The notes below the pieces were generated by a model. The model saw only the letters and a list, made by a program, of their open reading frames with translations. It was not told where the DNA came from and searched no databases. 64,000 nucleotides of DNA from assembly GCA_004123355.1 (NCBI GenBank), contig SCHM01000001.1, positions 4,518,001 to 4,582,000 of the forward strand, given 5' to 3'. This stretch comes from Amphirosellinia nigrospora (taxonomy: Eukaryota > Ascomycota > Sordariomycetes > Xylariales > Xylariaceae). This document shows, in pieces, positions 33,596-46,883 of the stretch (position 1 is the first letter of the stretch; the number at the start of each line of letters is the position of its first letter). The position numbers and the translations under genes were made by a program.

Positions 33596-36261
33596 CTTGC
33601 GGGCCTTGTTTAGAATCGGATCAGTTAGGTTCTATCCCAAATCCGTGCGGGTGACTGCTTCAGGCGCAGTATATTCCGACTTCACAAGCATCGGCTCAAT
33701 AAATGGATCCTGATCTCTTCGAACGTGGATTTTGTCTAATAGACTGGGGGTGAAGTATCAAAACGCTGTGCTATAGCCACGTGAACTGCTCAGTTAAAAC
33801 GCTCCTGAGCGAGAGGGTCATAAATGTGTGCTTTCTCAGAGGCGACGTATTTTGCGACGAACCGAGAAGGTGTAGGCATTTGCGTAGCGCGCCTGTTAGG
33901 ATCTTCGGGCCTCGTTTATACTATCTTGAAAACCAGTATGTAGGTAATCCTTCACTTCGTTACCATCGCTGAATGCAACGGAGACTAAGTGTAATCACTT
34001 TGCCAGGGTCCTTTGCTGGGGCCCTATAATATCCTCGTATGACATGACATCGCGTGGCAAGACATCCAATAGGTTTCTCTACCTAGGGACTCTAAGGACA
34101 CGCTGCGACATATTCATCCTATTAACCCCGTTATGACATGGACCTAAATTCAGCAATCAAGAATCGAGAATCCGCTATGTGCTCAAAGCTATGGGATAAT
34201 TTGGCATATCTAGCCTGCCGTGGGCGATAATGTCGTGAGAACGGGGTTATCATTAAAATGACCCCTGTGACCAAGGACCACTCGTGCCCCTCACGGGACA
34301 AGCGTTATTAATATCCACGAATATCTGATCGTAAGCGAGCCAAGCCGGTTCTTTTCTCCAAGCGAACATAGCTGTGGAAACAGAGTCCCGGGCATTGCCG
34401 GGGCGGGAGATTCTCACGTACATCCACATCGACGTGGTTCCAACTGCCTGGTTGAATGATGCCTCGAGTGAATTCTCGCTTGCATGCAAGCGTAGATCTT
34501 CACGTGGTAGAGGGATGGCTTGTAGCCAACTCAGAAGGGCCCTTGCAACGTCCATCAAATATCAAAGTTTACCCACTTTAGACACTAGGCTTACCGAAAC
34601 TATGGATGATGTGCATGAACCATAGGCGGAGGCTCGCTTGGAGTAGCTCGCTTCGATTATACAAGCGAAGGAGGGGATGCAACGGTGTATCGAAAACGCA
34701 GTTGGGCTCGCTTCTAGGCAAAGCCAATCCGAATAGTTGTACGATGAGATGATTGCGCGGGATCTAGCGGTGTGGACGAGAGGCCAATCATTTTCTAGAC
34801 GAGGTCAATACGGCCCCTGTATCTTGACCTGAACATGTGATAAGGCAACGATGATTAAACGAACGTGGCATTTCAGGTTTCCCTATTACTTGCTAAATAA
34901 ACTCGGTTATATAGATATATATCTGAGCACATGCATAGGTATCCTTATACTATACTATTACCTACTCGAGTACCTTCCAATGTCGAGGGCTCGCTTCAAA
35001 CTGAGAGGACTAACACTCGCGAACAATACTTATTATACTGACAGTTTAGGCCGTCTACATGGCGAGCACTACACTCACTAGGTACCTAAACCGCTCGGTC
35101 CAAGAATGACCGATGGCGTTCTCGGCTTCAACATCCCGAGAGGGGCCGTTGAGACGGTAGGTAACTCGGCCCGCTTGGCACGGGAGTGTTTGAGATTATT
35201 GCAGCTTTGACTTCTGTCCATTCTCAAGAGGAAAAGGTGTTGGCTCAGGTCTCGTGGATTCAAGGTACCGATCTCGGCTTCTTCGTCTTAGTTCTAGGCG
35301 ATGTATGTTTTTGCTACTCTTTCTCACGAATTAAGCATACTGGCCACGCACAATGCTCTTGTATACGTTACCCAGTTACGTAGGCGAGGTATTTCTTGGC
35401 GATCCATGTCCACAGTGCATCTTAGCATTCAAAGTATGAGGGTCAAGCCCAAAGAAGGGCCGCAATTCAGCAAGGCGCAGAAACAGCAAGCCTATCTAAC
35501 ATGTATTGAGGATTCGCAGTGAAGAGAACAATACTGCTGGTTGATAGACGTACCTAACTCATATAGCTCTATTGATGCGTCGCAATAGATGTCCATAAGT
35601 GTGATGTTAGGTAATCAAGTAAATCAAAGACCATAATCCCAGCAGTGCACTTAGCGTATCGGGGAGTAAAATAGTTCTTACATGTCATATTGAATACTTG
35701 ATGGCCTTTCGAACGGAATAACTCTTAAGCTCTTCAGAGGTATGTGGTGAATTTGAACAATCAAATAGTTAGCACCTAGGCAGCTTTTCTGAAGCAGATT
35801 CCCAGACGCACGTCTGAAAATCTTAATGCAGCTTAAAAAGAACTCGAAACCAACAAATCTCCAATATTAATACTTACTAACGGAAATCAAAACCGCCTAG
35901 ATAGATTAGACAAATAGTGTTCGAGAATAATCAATTAAAGCTCTATATCCAAGATTTATTTTCGTAATCATTACGCCATAAAACGCACGCTCTATGCACT
36001 TGTATCACATCAATTGATGCGGAGCTTTAGGTCCTTCAGTTCCCCAAAACCTCCCCGCTGAGCACCCCATCTATTGTCATAACCCCGATTTCCCCTCATA
36101 ACATAACGTGATATCGCGAACTCCAAACTCTCTTTGCTTTTCCGGTCTCTATTTTCTCTTCCATCTTGTCCATATAAATCCGCCATGTTTAGCAACGAAA
36201 TTAGCCTCAAAAGGTTGTGTAATCAAGCAACTCGCTTTTCAACAATGCCTCACGATTGGCG
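33596..36261. other. Long intergenic stretch between ABCG and allantoinase genes
   Basis: No conserved domain recognised. The region 34600-34720 repeats GCTCGCTT words, and 35700-35960 is AT-leaning. Open frames such as 34253-34558 (minus) have no family I know. Confidence 0.4.
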
Positions 36262-37851
36262 TCATGCTGATGAAACCGGCATTGCAGCACCGTGTTCATA
36301 GACCTTGCGACCCCTTAGCCAGGTCTCTTTAACCGGCCGGTGAATTGATGACCCTCCCAAGGTGAACACCGGTTCTTCCAATGCATGCCGTGAGATTGTA
36401 ATATCCATTCCTCCGCATCATCGAATACACAAATATCGGCATCCATGCCAACCTTGAGAGCCCCCTTACGGTGTGACAGCCCGACTTGCTTGGCGGTAGC
36501 CTGAGAGCACAAGCGTACGATATCCAAATCGTCGGCGTCGACTTGTAGCCAGCTGCCGCACGCTTCTTGGCCGACGAATGAAGGATCGGCAGGCGAGGCC
36601 GACAGACGATATGCCACCCCAAGCGGCAAAAAAGTCACCTTCCGACGCAATGACTGGGGTTTTAGCAACCTGATCTAGGTCAGCGCGCATGTCAATGCCC
36701 GAGTCGGCATGGCACATATTCGGGGCGGCTGTCCTTCGTCTGCAAATGGGGCGGCAGATGCTTGAGTTCAGGTGTCAAGGCGAATGATCAGATACGACAG
36801 TCTTTATGCATGAGTCTTCGGCTTGCAGTTCCTCCCATAAGCCATCCTGGTTCAACTGTTCCCGAATGGGAGGACAACACTTGTATCGGCAATCACCGTC
36901 CTCAACTCCTTCAGCAGCCAAGCCGAGGTAGTGGAAGCATGTCTCAGCTGTGATGTTGACGCCTCTACTGCGTGCTCCTTAAGGATAGGTATAGCTTGCG
37001 TAGCCGAGTGTACGATGTGAGGTGGAGGTTAGTGGCCAGGTGGGCAAGGGAGATGATCTCTTCAATCGCATACGTCTCGAATGACGGCGGACGAGACTCG
37101 AGGAACGTCTGGTATTCTTTTAAGGTGCCCTTTGGTGCTAACGGTGGCTGTGAGACCTGGACGGCGTCGCCAACAGAGTCTCGGTAATAGGTGGAATCAT
37201 CTCGCGCGTGGAACATGAGGGTAGTGGGTGTGCCATTCAATGTCTTCATAGCCAGTTCGATGTCGCCGACGATATGGCAGGGAACTCATCCACCTAAAAA
37301 GATGTTCAACAGGTCGCTCAGCAGCGTCACTATTGCAGGGGCACTTACACCAGACCGATCAGGAATCCCTTGAAACACGAACACCAGCTTCTACTAACGG
37401 TAGCAGCTCGTCTACATTTCCAGGAATGACGCCGCCATAGAAACCAACGTCGACCCAGCATTGGCCCCGACTGGCTCTAGCTTTTCCTCGAAACCTGCCA
37501 AGGTCGTGGTAGGCGGGATGGCATTTAGGGGCATATCAACCACTGTGGTCACCCCCCCGACGCCGCCGCTCGTGTGCCTGTGTTGAACCCCTCCCATTCC
37601 GTACGGCCAGGCTCGTTGAGGTGGACGTGAGCGTCGACCAAGCCAGGTATCAAGACCTTCGAGCCGTAGTCAAGATACGTAGTCGTGGAAGGGAAAGAAG
37701 TCTTGGGCAGGACAGTTGCTATGATAGCCACTATCTTACCAGTTTCAGGGGAAACGGAAATTGTAGCCGGTGTAAGAAACAGGCTATCATCTGGTAGTGT
37801 CAGCACCGCCCTCGTCGAAACGAGGACGGTCAATGCCTGAGGGCTGGACAT
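36262..37851 (-). CDS. Allantoinase (cyclic amidohydrolase)
   Basis: Opens the hydantoin ring of allantoin to allantoate in purine catabolism; metal-dependent. Start at 37851 ([20 protein letters not shown]). Metal-binding motif [20 protein letters not shown], then [52 protein letters not shown], and near the C-terminus [20 protein letters not shown] followed by [16 protein letters not shown], and, after a frame change, [15 protein letters not shown] ending at 36262. These are in the order and spacing of fungal DAL1-type enzymes (about 500 residues). Frames change near 37560, 37410, 37290, 36960, 36730 and 36340; some may be short introns, most look like base-count errors. GATA-type sites lie upstream, fitting nitrogen control. 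Confidence 0.85.
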
Positions 37852-37952
37852 GGCCAGGACACACGGTTTCAGTACCGAGGCCTAAACGCAAAAAACGAGT
37901 CGGCAGACGAGAGGAGAGAGCAGGGCTAGTCGGGATGAATGCAGCCCACGGC

Positions 37953-37958
37953 TTATCG
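37953..37958 (-). promoter_or_regulatory. HGATAR-type site upstream of allantoinase
   Basis: CGATAA on the minus strand, 102 bp before the allantoinase start. AreA/NIT2-type GATA factors control purine-catabolism genes in filamentous fungi. Other matches to HGATAR lie at 38446-38451 (plus) and 38588-38593 (minus). Such short words are frequent by chance. Confidence 0.25.
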
Positions 37959-38378
37959 TGGAGGGTCGGTACCTAGCACGTGGTAACAAAGAAGCTGACA
38001 AGGTCTTATTGAATACGGTAGAACAAATCACAAAGAGAATGCCGCAAAGAGAACGTCACGGAGAAGGCAATCAGCACAGGAAACAGAGAAGCCCAGCAGC
38101 GTAGGGGGAGGGAGGGGAGGGAAGGGACTTATGAACAGCGGATGTATCTGATGGAGCCATGATGGATCAGGCTCGCGCTACGACTACGACTACTGTACGA
38201 GCTGTGGGGTGATGCAAGATCAGAACGAAGTGCCGATTAGTGTCACTTAGCAAGGGAGACGGGATGGAAGCAGAACAAGATACGAGGGGAGAAGGCTGCT
38301 ACCGGCAGAGAGGGTCGGCCAGAGTGGGCTAGAATTGGCTGATGGATCTCGACTGAATACTAGATATGAGGACACTGA

Positions 38379-38421
38379 GTACTGGTACTGGTGCTGGTGC
38401 TGGTGCTGGTACTAGTACTGG
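38379..38421. repeat. Imperfect (TACTGG/TGCTGG)n microsatellite
   Basis: Seven hexamers of the type tactgg, tgctgg and tagtac over 43 bases, about 530 bp upstream of the allantoinase start. Confidence 0.8.
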
Positions 38422-41400
38422 AGATGGATGGTTGCAGTGGCGTCGAGATAAGGCAAGTTGTCATGACACGCAGTGACCCAGAACTGAGGTTGAGATCTGA
38501 AGTCGATGACACCGGCAATAGTTAGCGCGAAGTTGCTATACTCAGTCCTAAGAGTCTGCTAAGTAGACCCTGAATTTCAACGCCGTGTTATCTCGGGCCT
38601 CTCATTGGCTCCTCCAAACGTCTCTATCTACCGTTACACCTCGACGTGTACTTCCTATCTTGTACCCGCTCTATTTTAGTGTCCCCTCCTTGCATGAGGG
38701 TAACCTAAGATTGACCAGTAGACTGACCAGTAGATTGACCAGTACCTGCTCTATCTAGACATCGCACATGTTGTGGGTCTTATCATCTACCTACCCACAT
38801 GCATCTACCTTACCTTATCATCGGAGCTCACCGGCCTCGATTTGCAAACTCCATATTCAAGTACAATACTGGGACTAGTGTCTCGGTTCGCTCGGTTCGT
38901 CGATAGAGAAACGACAAACAAGCCTCACTATAGAAGGGCCAGAGAGTGTGCATTCATTCATGAGCAGCTCCCGGCCATGGCCATGGCGAGAACGACGAGT
39001 CAAGCGGAACTCCAATCTGAATGTGGAATGTCTCCATTCCATCATACTCCGAGCCACCCAGACTAGCCCGAGCGCCAACGTACGCGGTATTCCAGATGAC
39101 TGGGGTATCTTTCCTTATGGATTGGGTCTTAAGTTGATCCGAGCTGCATCTGGGCCCCTTATTAAAAACCATCACTCGATCGAATCGAGTAATCTTTCGA
39201 GTAATTATATGTCATGGCTTGAACGCCACACTCCCCTGTCTCGAAATACCTTCACATCCGCCCTAATTTGGCAAAAGCTCTTTCAATCCATCGAGTAATG
39301 TTTAAGTAATGGGTCACGTCTTCTGGCCTTTTTCTCATTTGCAATGTCAGGATCCAGTCTGATTTCCTTTGATGCCAGCGATGACCATCCCATCACAAAA
39401 TTTTTTTCGTGCCCTGAGTCAGCAAAGGTGGTGCTACGTCGGTACAAGGCGAGAGTTTACTCAGTTCTCATCTCTTTTTGAACCCATGCATTATTATCCA
39501 ACGTCAGGAAAATTAATCGAATTCTAGATTCTTATGGCAATTCCAACTCAAACCCCAATCTCCATTGACGTTTAAATTAGCTTAACTATCACGACCGGAG
39601 TCACCGGATGCATGGACGAGGAAATGGGCTATAATTCGACAAGCTTGAAGACGAAGCAGCGGTGATCACACGACCCTAATTCCACAGTAACACCGAAGAG
39701 CGCGAACCTACAGATTCTAGGGTCGGTGACACGTCGACAATCAACACGTAGCCGGTGTCGCAGCCTGGTAGCTGTGCGGGTTCCTTCAGGCGCCTACGTT
39801 ACTTTGAAGTAGATTGGGGGTTGACCAATTCGTGCATGTCAATATACGCCCGTGATAGCACTTGGAGTTAACTGCTACGGTCATTAAATACGAAGCGAGT
39901 CTGTTCTAGGTCCGATGGCACCCCAAGATGTCAATGATAAATCCAGTCCCCATTTCTTCCGCCGATAAACGGCGTTAACGATCCTCGGGTATTGCAGTTA
40001 TGAAGGCTATGGGTCTAGGCTCCAGAGTCGAAATCAGCTCTAGCCAGGTATCCCCGGGTCGCCTTTCGAAGTAGTGGACGCTATTTCGCAAGCTCAACAA
40101 AACCGGCACTATCTAGTCATGGAGCAAACCGTGACCCAGATCGTCGGTTCTAGTATGCTTTACTTACTGAAGCAAACTAGTTTAGCCCATTCCGAACCCC
40201 AGCCGGCCCTACCGACTTAGTATTCAATAAGTGAACTTGCCAGTACGTTTCATCGGGGATTGATATTTACCATTAGGGGTAACAAAGTCCACGAAGTTGC
40301 TTTCGCAATCATGCCGTCCGTGATGCAGACTGCAAGGTCTGCACCTTCCGCGTTTACTAATGGGCTTTGGTACTAGAGCTCGTACGCCTTGAAGCATGAC
40401 TCGTGAACCTAACTGACATTTGAAACATGTTGGCAATAAATTTCTCTCTGTTATAACGTTCTAAGCAGTTAATCCCACTAGGAAATCGCTTAGACAATCT
40501 CCTAAGTCTCAGGAGCTTGCAGCGTTAAGGAGGACTTAGTTTTGCAGGTTCATATTCTTCGACATCTAAGACGCACCATTGGCATTCCCGAGGTTCTCGA
40601 TTTCCTAAAGGGTGATGACTTAGACTTTCAGCACGTATTAAGGATAGGAGTCCAAGTTCCCCAGTAAACGGCTTCCGAAGGCCGTATGCCAAGACGGAGC
40701 GAACCCCGATGTATCCCCCGATCGATACAGATTAGCCCGGGAAGTACCTATGAGCGCATATATGATCACCATCGATTCTAAAGCGAGCGAGTCGCTGAGT
40801 CTTTGCTAAGGGTGCCCTTCAAGGCACTTAGCCTAGCTCCGTATCGGCGGCCGTACTTAGGAATTAGTCGGAATGAACTTCAGATCAAACGGCGTGCGTT
40901 GTACATGACGAGGCATGGACACCCGATATTTCTACCCAAAGGCATAGCTTCGGCCATCAACACGTTCCATCAGCCTTGGTTCGAGCACGAAGTCACGATT
41001 ATCGGCGCTGCCGCTATGATCGGCTCCGATATTGTTTCGAAAACGAACGCGCTCTTGAGGTAGGAATGCTGGTGGTCTCACTTCGGTTGGACGATAGTTT
41101 CCGTTCTGGGTGTAGACTCATTAGAAGGGGAACACCGATGACGCGTCAGGGTGATCTGTTGCTTCTGTTTGGCGATAACAGGTTGACGAAAGACAGTATT
41201 ATCTTCCTGTTGAAGGCTTAAATCCAATCCCAACAAAAGTAGATAGTCGGAATCGGCTCCCAAACTTGGTGGCCTAATGCCATTGCCTCGTTCTCGTCCT
41301 CTTCTTCGACGTCGCCAGCCATTCAATGCAATGATCTCGTATCAGAGACATTAAAAATGCCGAAGTCGGATCGAGTGTTAAGGGATAGGACGGGGTGTCA

Positions 41401-41869
41401 CTTTTGGAAAGTTATTCCGATCAACTGCTTACAATTGTTTGATAGCCTTGCAATTCCGACAACCCGAATTACTCCGAAAGTGCTGAAAATGAAAATGAGT
41501 TTTTAGGACTTTTGTTAGTATGTGCATTTTGCGTAGAATAGTGCAACTTAGGTAGGCATCGGCATGGTGACCGAGACGGGGCTCGGGTTGTTAGTTTGAT
41601 GATGCACAACAGGCTCACCGTGGTACAAAGCTGACGCAATTTATCATGATGTGTATTATAGGGATGCTCATAATATCCAATCCCTAGCTTGCCTCCCCAA
41701 TTTCCCCGTAACGCGGTTATAATCTTTCCACCTTTCCCACCCGTTCCCTAGGTGTATTATGTATCCCTCTGCCGTGAACACCCCCAAAACCAAATGATAT
41801 CGTGCGCCGTCTATTAATGTAAAATGTCAAATTACCAACCCCTTCGAAATCCGATAATCGTGTCTCTTT

Positions 41870-42388
41870 CTAACCACCGGCCAGCCATTCATAGACAAGG
41901 CGGTGGAATTTATATAGGCTCTCACATTCGGGATGCTGCGACATGGTTAGCTTGTCGTTCAAGACGCTCTGAAAAAGTCTCATGGAGAACATACTAGCTA
42001 GCGCTTCAAAGGTCCGCAAATTGTTAGGGTAGTAGTCGGGCGGGATCGAACTCTTCTGCTTCGGCTTTCCATCTTTAGTCCTGAACTTCGACTTGAGCTG
42101 CGTCACGGCCTTTGACATCTTCGTCTTCGAGTGACTTGATGAAGTCTCATTCATGGTCAGGCCGTACAATGTCTTTTCATCTGTATAAGTGGATATCGTT
42201 AGGGCTAGCTTTGACGATAAACATTGGCGTGGGATGGCTATTAGTTCTGTCAATTACTTACCATCGTCGAAAGACTCTCGCTTGCCCATATGGCTTGCCA
42301 GGGTGTCTGCGACACTGCTAGTGTTGTCGGTCAATGTTATGTCTGTGGCAGTCGAGCCTCGCCGTGTTGTGTTGAATGGAGCCGACAT
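41870..42388 (-). CDS. Small hypothetical protein, two exons
   Basis: Start at 42388 (MSAPFNTTRRGSTATDITLT), then DNTSSVADTLASHMGKRESF and a GTAAGT donor at about 42260. The second exon follows a CAG acceptor near 42180: DEKTLYGLTMNETSSSHSKT, a Lys-rich segment (KAVTQLKSKFRTKDGKPKQK), SSIPPDYYPNNLRTFEALAS and a C-terminal helix ending YKFHRLVYEWLAGG. About 155 residues, no signal peptide or membrane segment. Clean splice sites and a consistent reading frame make it a credible gene, probably conserved among ascomycetes. I do not recognise its function. Confidence 0.6.
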
Positions 42389-42980
42389 CGTGAAGTTGTC
42401 CGGTGTTGTCAATATTAAGATACTTCAATAGGACTATTTATGCGAAGATTATTGTGCAAAAGTAATTAATCAATTTTATGATTTCGTTAGAGTGTAGTTA
42501 TCTTTTTTTTGTTTGTTGAAATGTGAGAGCGCACCTCGAATTAACTCTTGGTATTCTACACTTCTTATATATCCAAATAGTCTTTTCATAATGACTAGCA
42601 TGTGTATAGAGAATGATTAATCGTACCAATCACCTGGATCTGACGCGCACCTTGATGGCTGACTCCGAGAAAGTGAGCAAAATGAAGATGCGGTATGACG
42701 AGCCGAGCGACGACTCTTGTCTTGGTTGACCAATGACAGGTGAGGTCTAGGCTGAGAGAGGAATCAGTCGTGGGACCTGAGCCGAAGCCGAGCTCCGAAG
42801 CCGAACCCCGTACGTTTCCTTCATAGTATATCTCTATCTTCCCACCGGTCTCAAACACGGCTTCAATAGCGTAAGTTATTCAAACAACTAATTGTCTGCC
42901 CTGTAGTGCAGCCTAATGGTCAGGCAGACGTGTTAGGCTTACCGTGATCGGCGTGAGTCATCGCCGACCGTTGATGCGAA
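42389..42980. other. Divergent promoter region, hypothetical protein / regulator 2
   Basis: About 590 bp between two head-to-head genes. Contains a short T-run near 42505. No other signal recognised. Confidence 0.45.
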
Positions 42981-45842
42981 ATGAATAATTCCCCGGTGCC
43001 ACTTCTGCGCAGACCCAATGGCCGGCCACAAGCATGCGAAGTAAGCTATAGGAGAATACCCCTTTTGGGCTTGGCGTAAACGTGTTACTGACGAAGTTAC
43101 GTAGCCTTGTCGCAAGCGAAAAGTAGCTTGCGACCACGCTCAGCCAATCTGTAACCGATGTAGGAAGAGGCGGCAGGCGGGCGACTGCGTGTACTTGATA
43201 TCGGGGCAGCCCAAAACCCCGCCTATCGCCCGTAGACAGCCCCCTTCGTCTCTTCGGCTTCGTCCATCATCTGTCGGGCTACACCGACCGATGCCTCGGA
43301 AACGCCTGACCCTCGGAGTAGCGACCCAAGGCAAATGGGCTCGGGTTATCTCGGCGTCACGAGCTTTTCCGCCGTCTTCGAGGAGACTCAGATCAGTTTA
43401 AACAGGATACAGGGCTCTCATGCGACGTCCTCTGAATCCGGCGACTGGAGTCAAGAAACACCAACGCCGGATCAGTTCACACTCGGCGCCCGGACGCGTG
43501 ACGCTTGTCTCTTCGTGCTACAGAATGTCCCTGAGCCCTCGCGGGGCAAGATCTGTCTGCGCGGCAGCCTTGCGAAGCCTGGTATTACTACTTCCTCGAT
43601 CGAGTCCTAGTTTCGTTTTATGAAGCCTACGGAGATTACTTCGGGCCCCGAAGAAGTAACAAGTCCCTCGAAGAGCTGGCTGTCATTTTTTCGAGGAATA
43701 CGACACTTCCCTTTTCCGATGACCACGATATAACTCCTAGCCAATGGATAGCCCAGTTTTCCGGTCACTGTACGCGTTGGGAAACAATAGGGTTGCTGTT
43801 TGGCTTCTGGGACTTTAGTGTGAATTCCATTACGATTAAAAAGAGCACGACGCAAGACGAGTACGGTCGACCAAGCCAAGTCACGAAGAAATGTGTCGAC
43901 CTTTGTGTTGACTTGTGCCACGAATTCTCCACCACCAATAGCATGCTACTCTTTCTCACTTACAGGCGGCTCATAATGCAGGTTAGTGAGCAGAACCTTT
44001 CACCCCCCCCCCCCCCCCCCCCCTTTTTTTTTTTTTGAGATGTCCCAGAGACACGAATTGCCTCACCAAGCATATCCTACTCTTGCGACTCCTGGAAGCC
44101 CTCCAACCCCTCCCCAGTAATTCTTTACCGTCAGTGGAAGTTACTGACACCAGCATTAGACAGTTCTACATGGGGATATGAGTTCGTGCCGAATCCTTTG
44201 CCGGAACGAGATGCGACTATCGCTAACCTAACTACAGGCCGCAGGTCATGGCTATTCCTGGGGGAAGTCATTACACTGCTGACCTTCCTGGGCTATCATG
44301 CGCTTCCTGATTTACCAGACTACCGACCTAACTTCATGACTGAGGTCAAGCGGAGGATCTACTACCAGGTGTTTAACACACACATGGTCATGGTATCGCT
44401 CACCGGACGACCTCCCTAATGAGCCAAGACTATAACACCACGCCGCTTCCCCTTGATATCCCAACTCCACTTTGTTCGGCGACAAGGAAGATTCTCTTAT
44501 CAGAGTAATGGATGACATAGGCGTTACCGGGTGGGACAAGGAGGCAAGGAAATTATCAGTCTCGTGCATGCGTGCGAGAGCTAAATTATCGTTGCTCCGT
44601 GAAGAGATCCTGCACTTTGCTCTGAACACAAAGCGGCACGTGACGGTCGAAGAGCTTCTGTACGTGACAGATGGCAGCATAATCTTCAGCCGCATCTACT
44701 CTACTGTTTCTCTAATACCTTAAAGTTGGAACTCAAGACTAACCTAGCAATGATCAAGAGAGTTAAAGGCTCGAGAGTCTCGCATAGTCGAAGATTTCCC
44801 GGCCTTCATAAAATATAACGAGTCGGACCTGCACGACCGAAATAACGAAGTCGGTATCCTATACTGGAAACTATTAATGCGAATAGACCACCTCCTAAAT
44901 GTATTCTTCATTGAGAGGCTCTTGCTCAAACGTGGCCACACTCAAAGCGAGCTTCTGTCTGTCAGTTTCGACATGCTCACATAGTAAGGTCATCTTCTCC
45001 TTGTATAACGATTTTCAGAGTGTACAGAGACTTCTTTTTCGGTCTATAGCCCTTCCCTTACCTCAGAACCTCCAATAATCACGCTGCAGAGTGATGACTA
45101 ACTCCGAGATCTTGCAGCACTCTGCTTTTCTGGACTCACCAGGACACCCGTAAGTGATTCCTGAAAGCTACTAGGGATAATTAAATGCCTCCCCCAAGAC
45201 ATAAATCACGCTCTAAATGGTCATAACTAACTTGAAGTATCGCAGTTCTCCCGTTGCGAGGTGACTGCGAATGGCTCGTAAGTAATGCCCACCTTCTTAC
45301 TAACCAACCTTCTTTCGCCTTCTTCGTAGACTAACGGCATATATCTCCAGATAATGGCCTACGGCGTTCCGCAGGCGGCATTCTATGCCAAGAACTGCTG
45401 AACCCAACCCTACACAACGACCCACGGATCACAAGGTCGAGCCTTATCCAAAAACTGAGCCTCCTCGTCGGATTCTTGGATTGGATAAAACCGACGGCAC
45501 CCAATGGCGAGCTATGCGGCAAGTGCAAGACTATTATCAAGCAGTTAGTCCCCTAGTGTCATTTATTTCCCCCTTCCAAGCAGGTTGCGAACCCTCGTCG
45601 TTCTTGCGTGTGCTTTAAGATATTGGCTTGAATTTCTTACTCTATGCGGTGATTGCTAACCCAGCGTGTAAACAAGTGTCCTTGACCAGGCTCTCAATGC
45701 GCCCACGACAGGGTATGAGAGCGCACCTGGCGCGGCGTTCGATTGGGACTTCACGACGCAAGTAGACTTTGACTTCGACCTACTAGATACTTTTGGGTGG
45801 ACTAGATCAGAACTCTCGCTGAGCCAGCAAACCAACACTTGA
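42981..45842 (+). CDS. Zn2Cys6 transcription factor with fungal middle homology region (regulator 2)
   Basis: Start at 42981 (MNNSPVPLLRRPNGRPQACE). The zinc cluster is split by an intron between E and P (donor GTAAGC after 43038, acceptor near 43099): C-EP-C-RKRKVA-C-DHAQPI-C-NR-C-RKRRQAGD-C, i.e. C-x2-C-x6-C-x6-C-x2-C-x8-C. Then YLGVTSFSAVFEE, a typical post-cluster box, and EELAVIFSRNTTLPFSDDHD, RWETIGLLFGFWDFSV, CVDLCVDLCHEFSTTNSMLL, LHALPDLPDYRPNFMTEVKR then RIYYQVFNTHMVMVSLTGRP and YNTTPLPLDIPDST, the middle homology region. An intron beginning near 43981 contains a C21T13 run. Late introns break the last third; the end is TRSELSLSQQTNT at 45842. Several frame changes without splice sites. 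Target genes unknown. Confidence 0.78.
44003..44036. repeat. C21-T13 homopolymer tract
   Basis: Twenty-one C followed by thirteen T, 20 bases after a GTTAGT donor in regulator 2. Lengths of such runs are unreliable in any assembly. Confidence 0.9.
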
Positions 45843-46883
45843 CGTAGCTCACTTATACCCACACCCTGTTCGGTGTGTTGTTTCGGTAGATTCTGATATA
45901 GGGTGAAGAGTAGTTCTACTATGTTTCTGTGGACATCTCTGTGAGGCCATAAGACCAAGGGGAGCAGGGCCAGCGGAGCTGTGCGGCCAAGGCCATGGCT
46001 AACCCCATAACAATGGGTAGGGACTCATCTTCGGGTATCGTCTAGATAGCATTGTATAGCCCGATACGTTTGACCGAAGTGCACAGCACAGGGCTAATTA
46101 ATTTGGTTGACAAACAGTACTTGATTGTCTAGTAGGACGTGTGCGTGTATATATGTACTTCAATACTAGAATCGCCGTCTACGAATCTGATTATGCGATC
46201 TCTCCCGGTGTTCCCGATGCGGCTCAACATGCCAGCATGAATCTTACTGTAATCCAAAATGCAGAGTATAGCCGCCCAAAACGCCCGAGCCCCCGGACCG
46301 TTAACAAACATGTAATATCTCAACGATTGTCCGCCGGTGCTATTCGCCTTGGTATCGAAGAGAAAGAAAGGCCGTTATATCCGTGACAGGTCTGTCGAAA
46401 AATGGGTATAAACGTCTAAACGTTGCTCCTTCATGGAAACAGGCCATAGCAAAGTTCCGAACTAAAATCCAAAAAAGGGAGAAATGTGAGAATAAAAAAC
46501 CCCTGACCATATCCATACGTCATTGAGAAAGCCGTAGCCCCTGAAATGATGTGTCCCAGCCTGCCTTAGCCTCTGCGCCTGGTCTGTAAAACGCCTGGTC
46601 GTGCTCCCATGGAAGTAACATGGCGAGCCACAATCCCGAGATGTTCTCGTTATGCTCATGTAAGTTAGTTTCGCTGGATATAATAAGGAAAATACGATGC
46701 ACCCAACGCAATAGCTCATAGCAATATGCGTCTTATTCAAAGCGCCACCTCTTCAAAGGAAGATGTTTGTCTCCATATTTATTTCCCCGTTCCTAGCCAT
46801 CGGGGCGCGAGACTCGACTCGGGGAAAAGCACTTCCAGAACAATAGTTGAGAGGTTCGAGAAGTCGTGATTCGCCCTCATAGT
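45843..46883. other. Intergenic stretch between convergent regulators 2 and 3
   Basis: 3' flanks of two convergent regulators. Open frames below 100 codons without motifs. Nothing recognised. Confidence 0.5.

Larger units (their letters stand above)
37852..41869. other. Long intergenic stretch upstream of allantoinase
   Basis: About 4 kb between the divergent side of allantoinase and the 3' end of the hypothetical gene at 41870. Apart from the GATA words and the TACTGG/TGCTGG repeat I recognise nothing. An 86-codon plus frame at 40803-41063 (EHEVTIIGAAAMIGSDIVSK) and a 70-codon minus frame at 40224-40436 have no family I can name. Confidence 0.4.

Noticed and set aside
40803-41221. Two overlapping plus-strand frames (86 and 81 codons)
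   Set aside because: No family likeness, signal peptide or splice continuity could be supported, so they are mentioned only in the intergenic entry.
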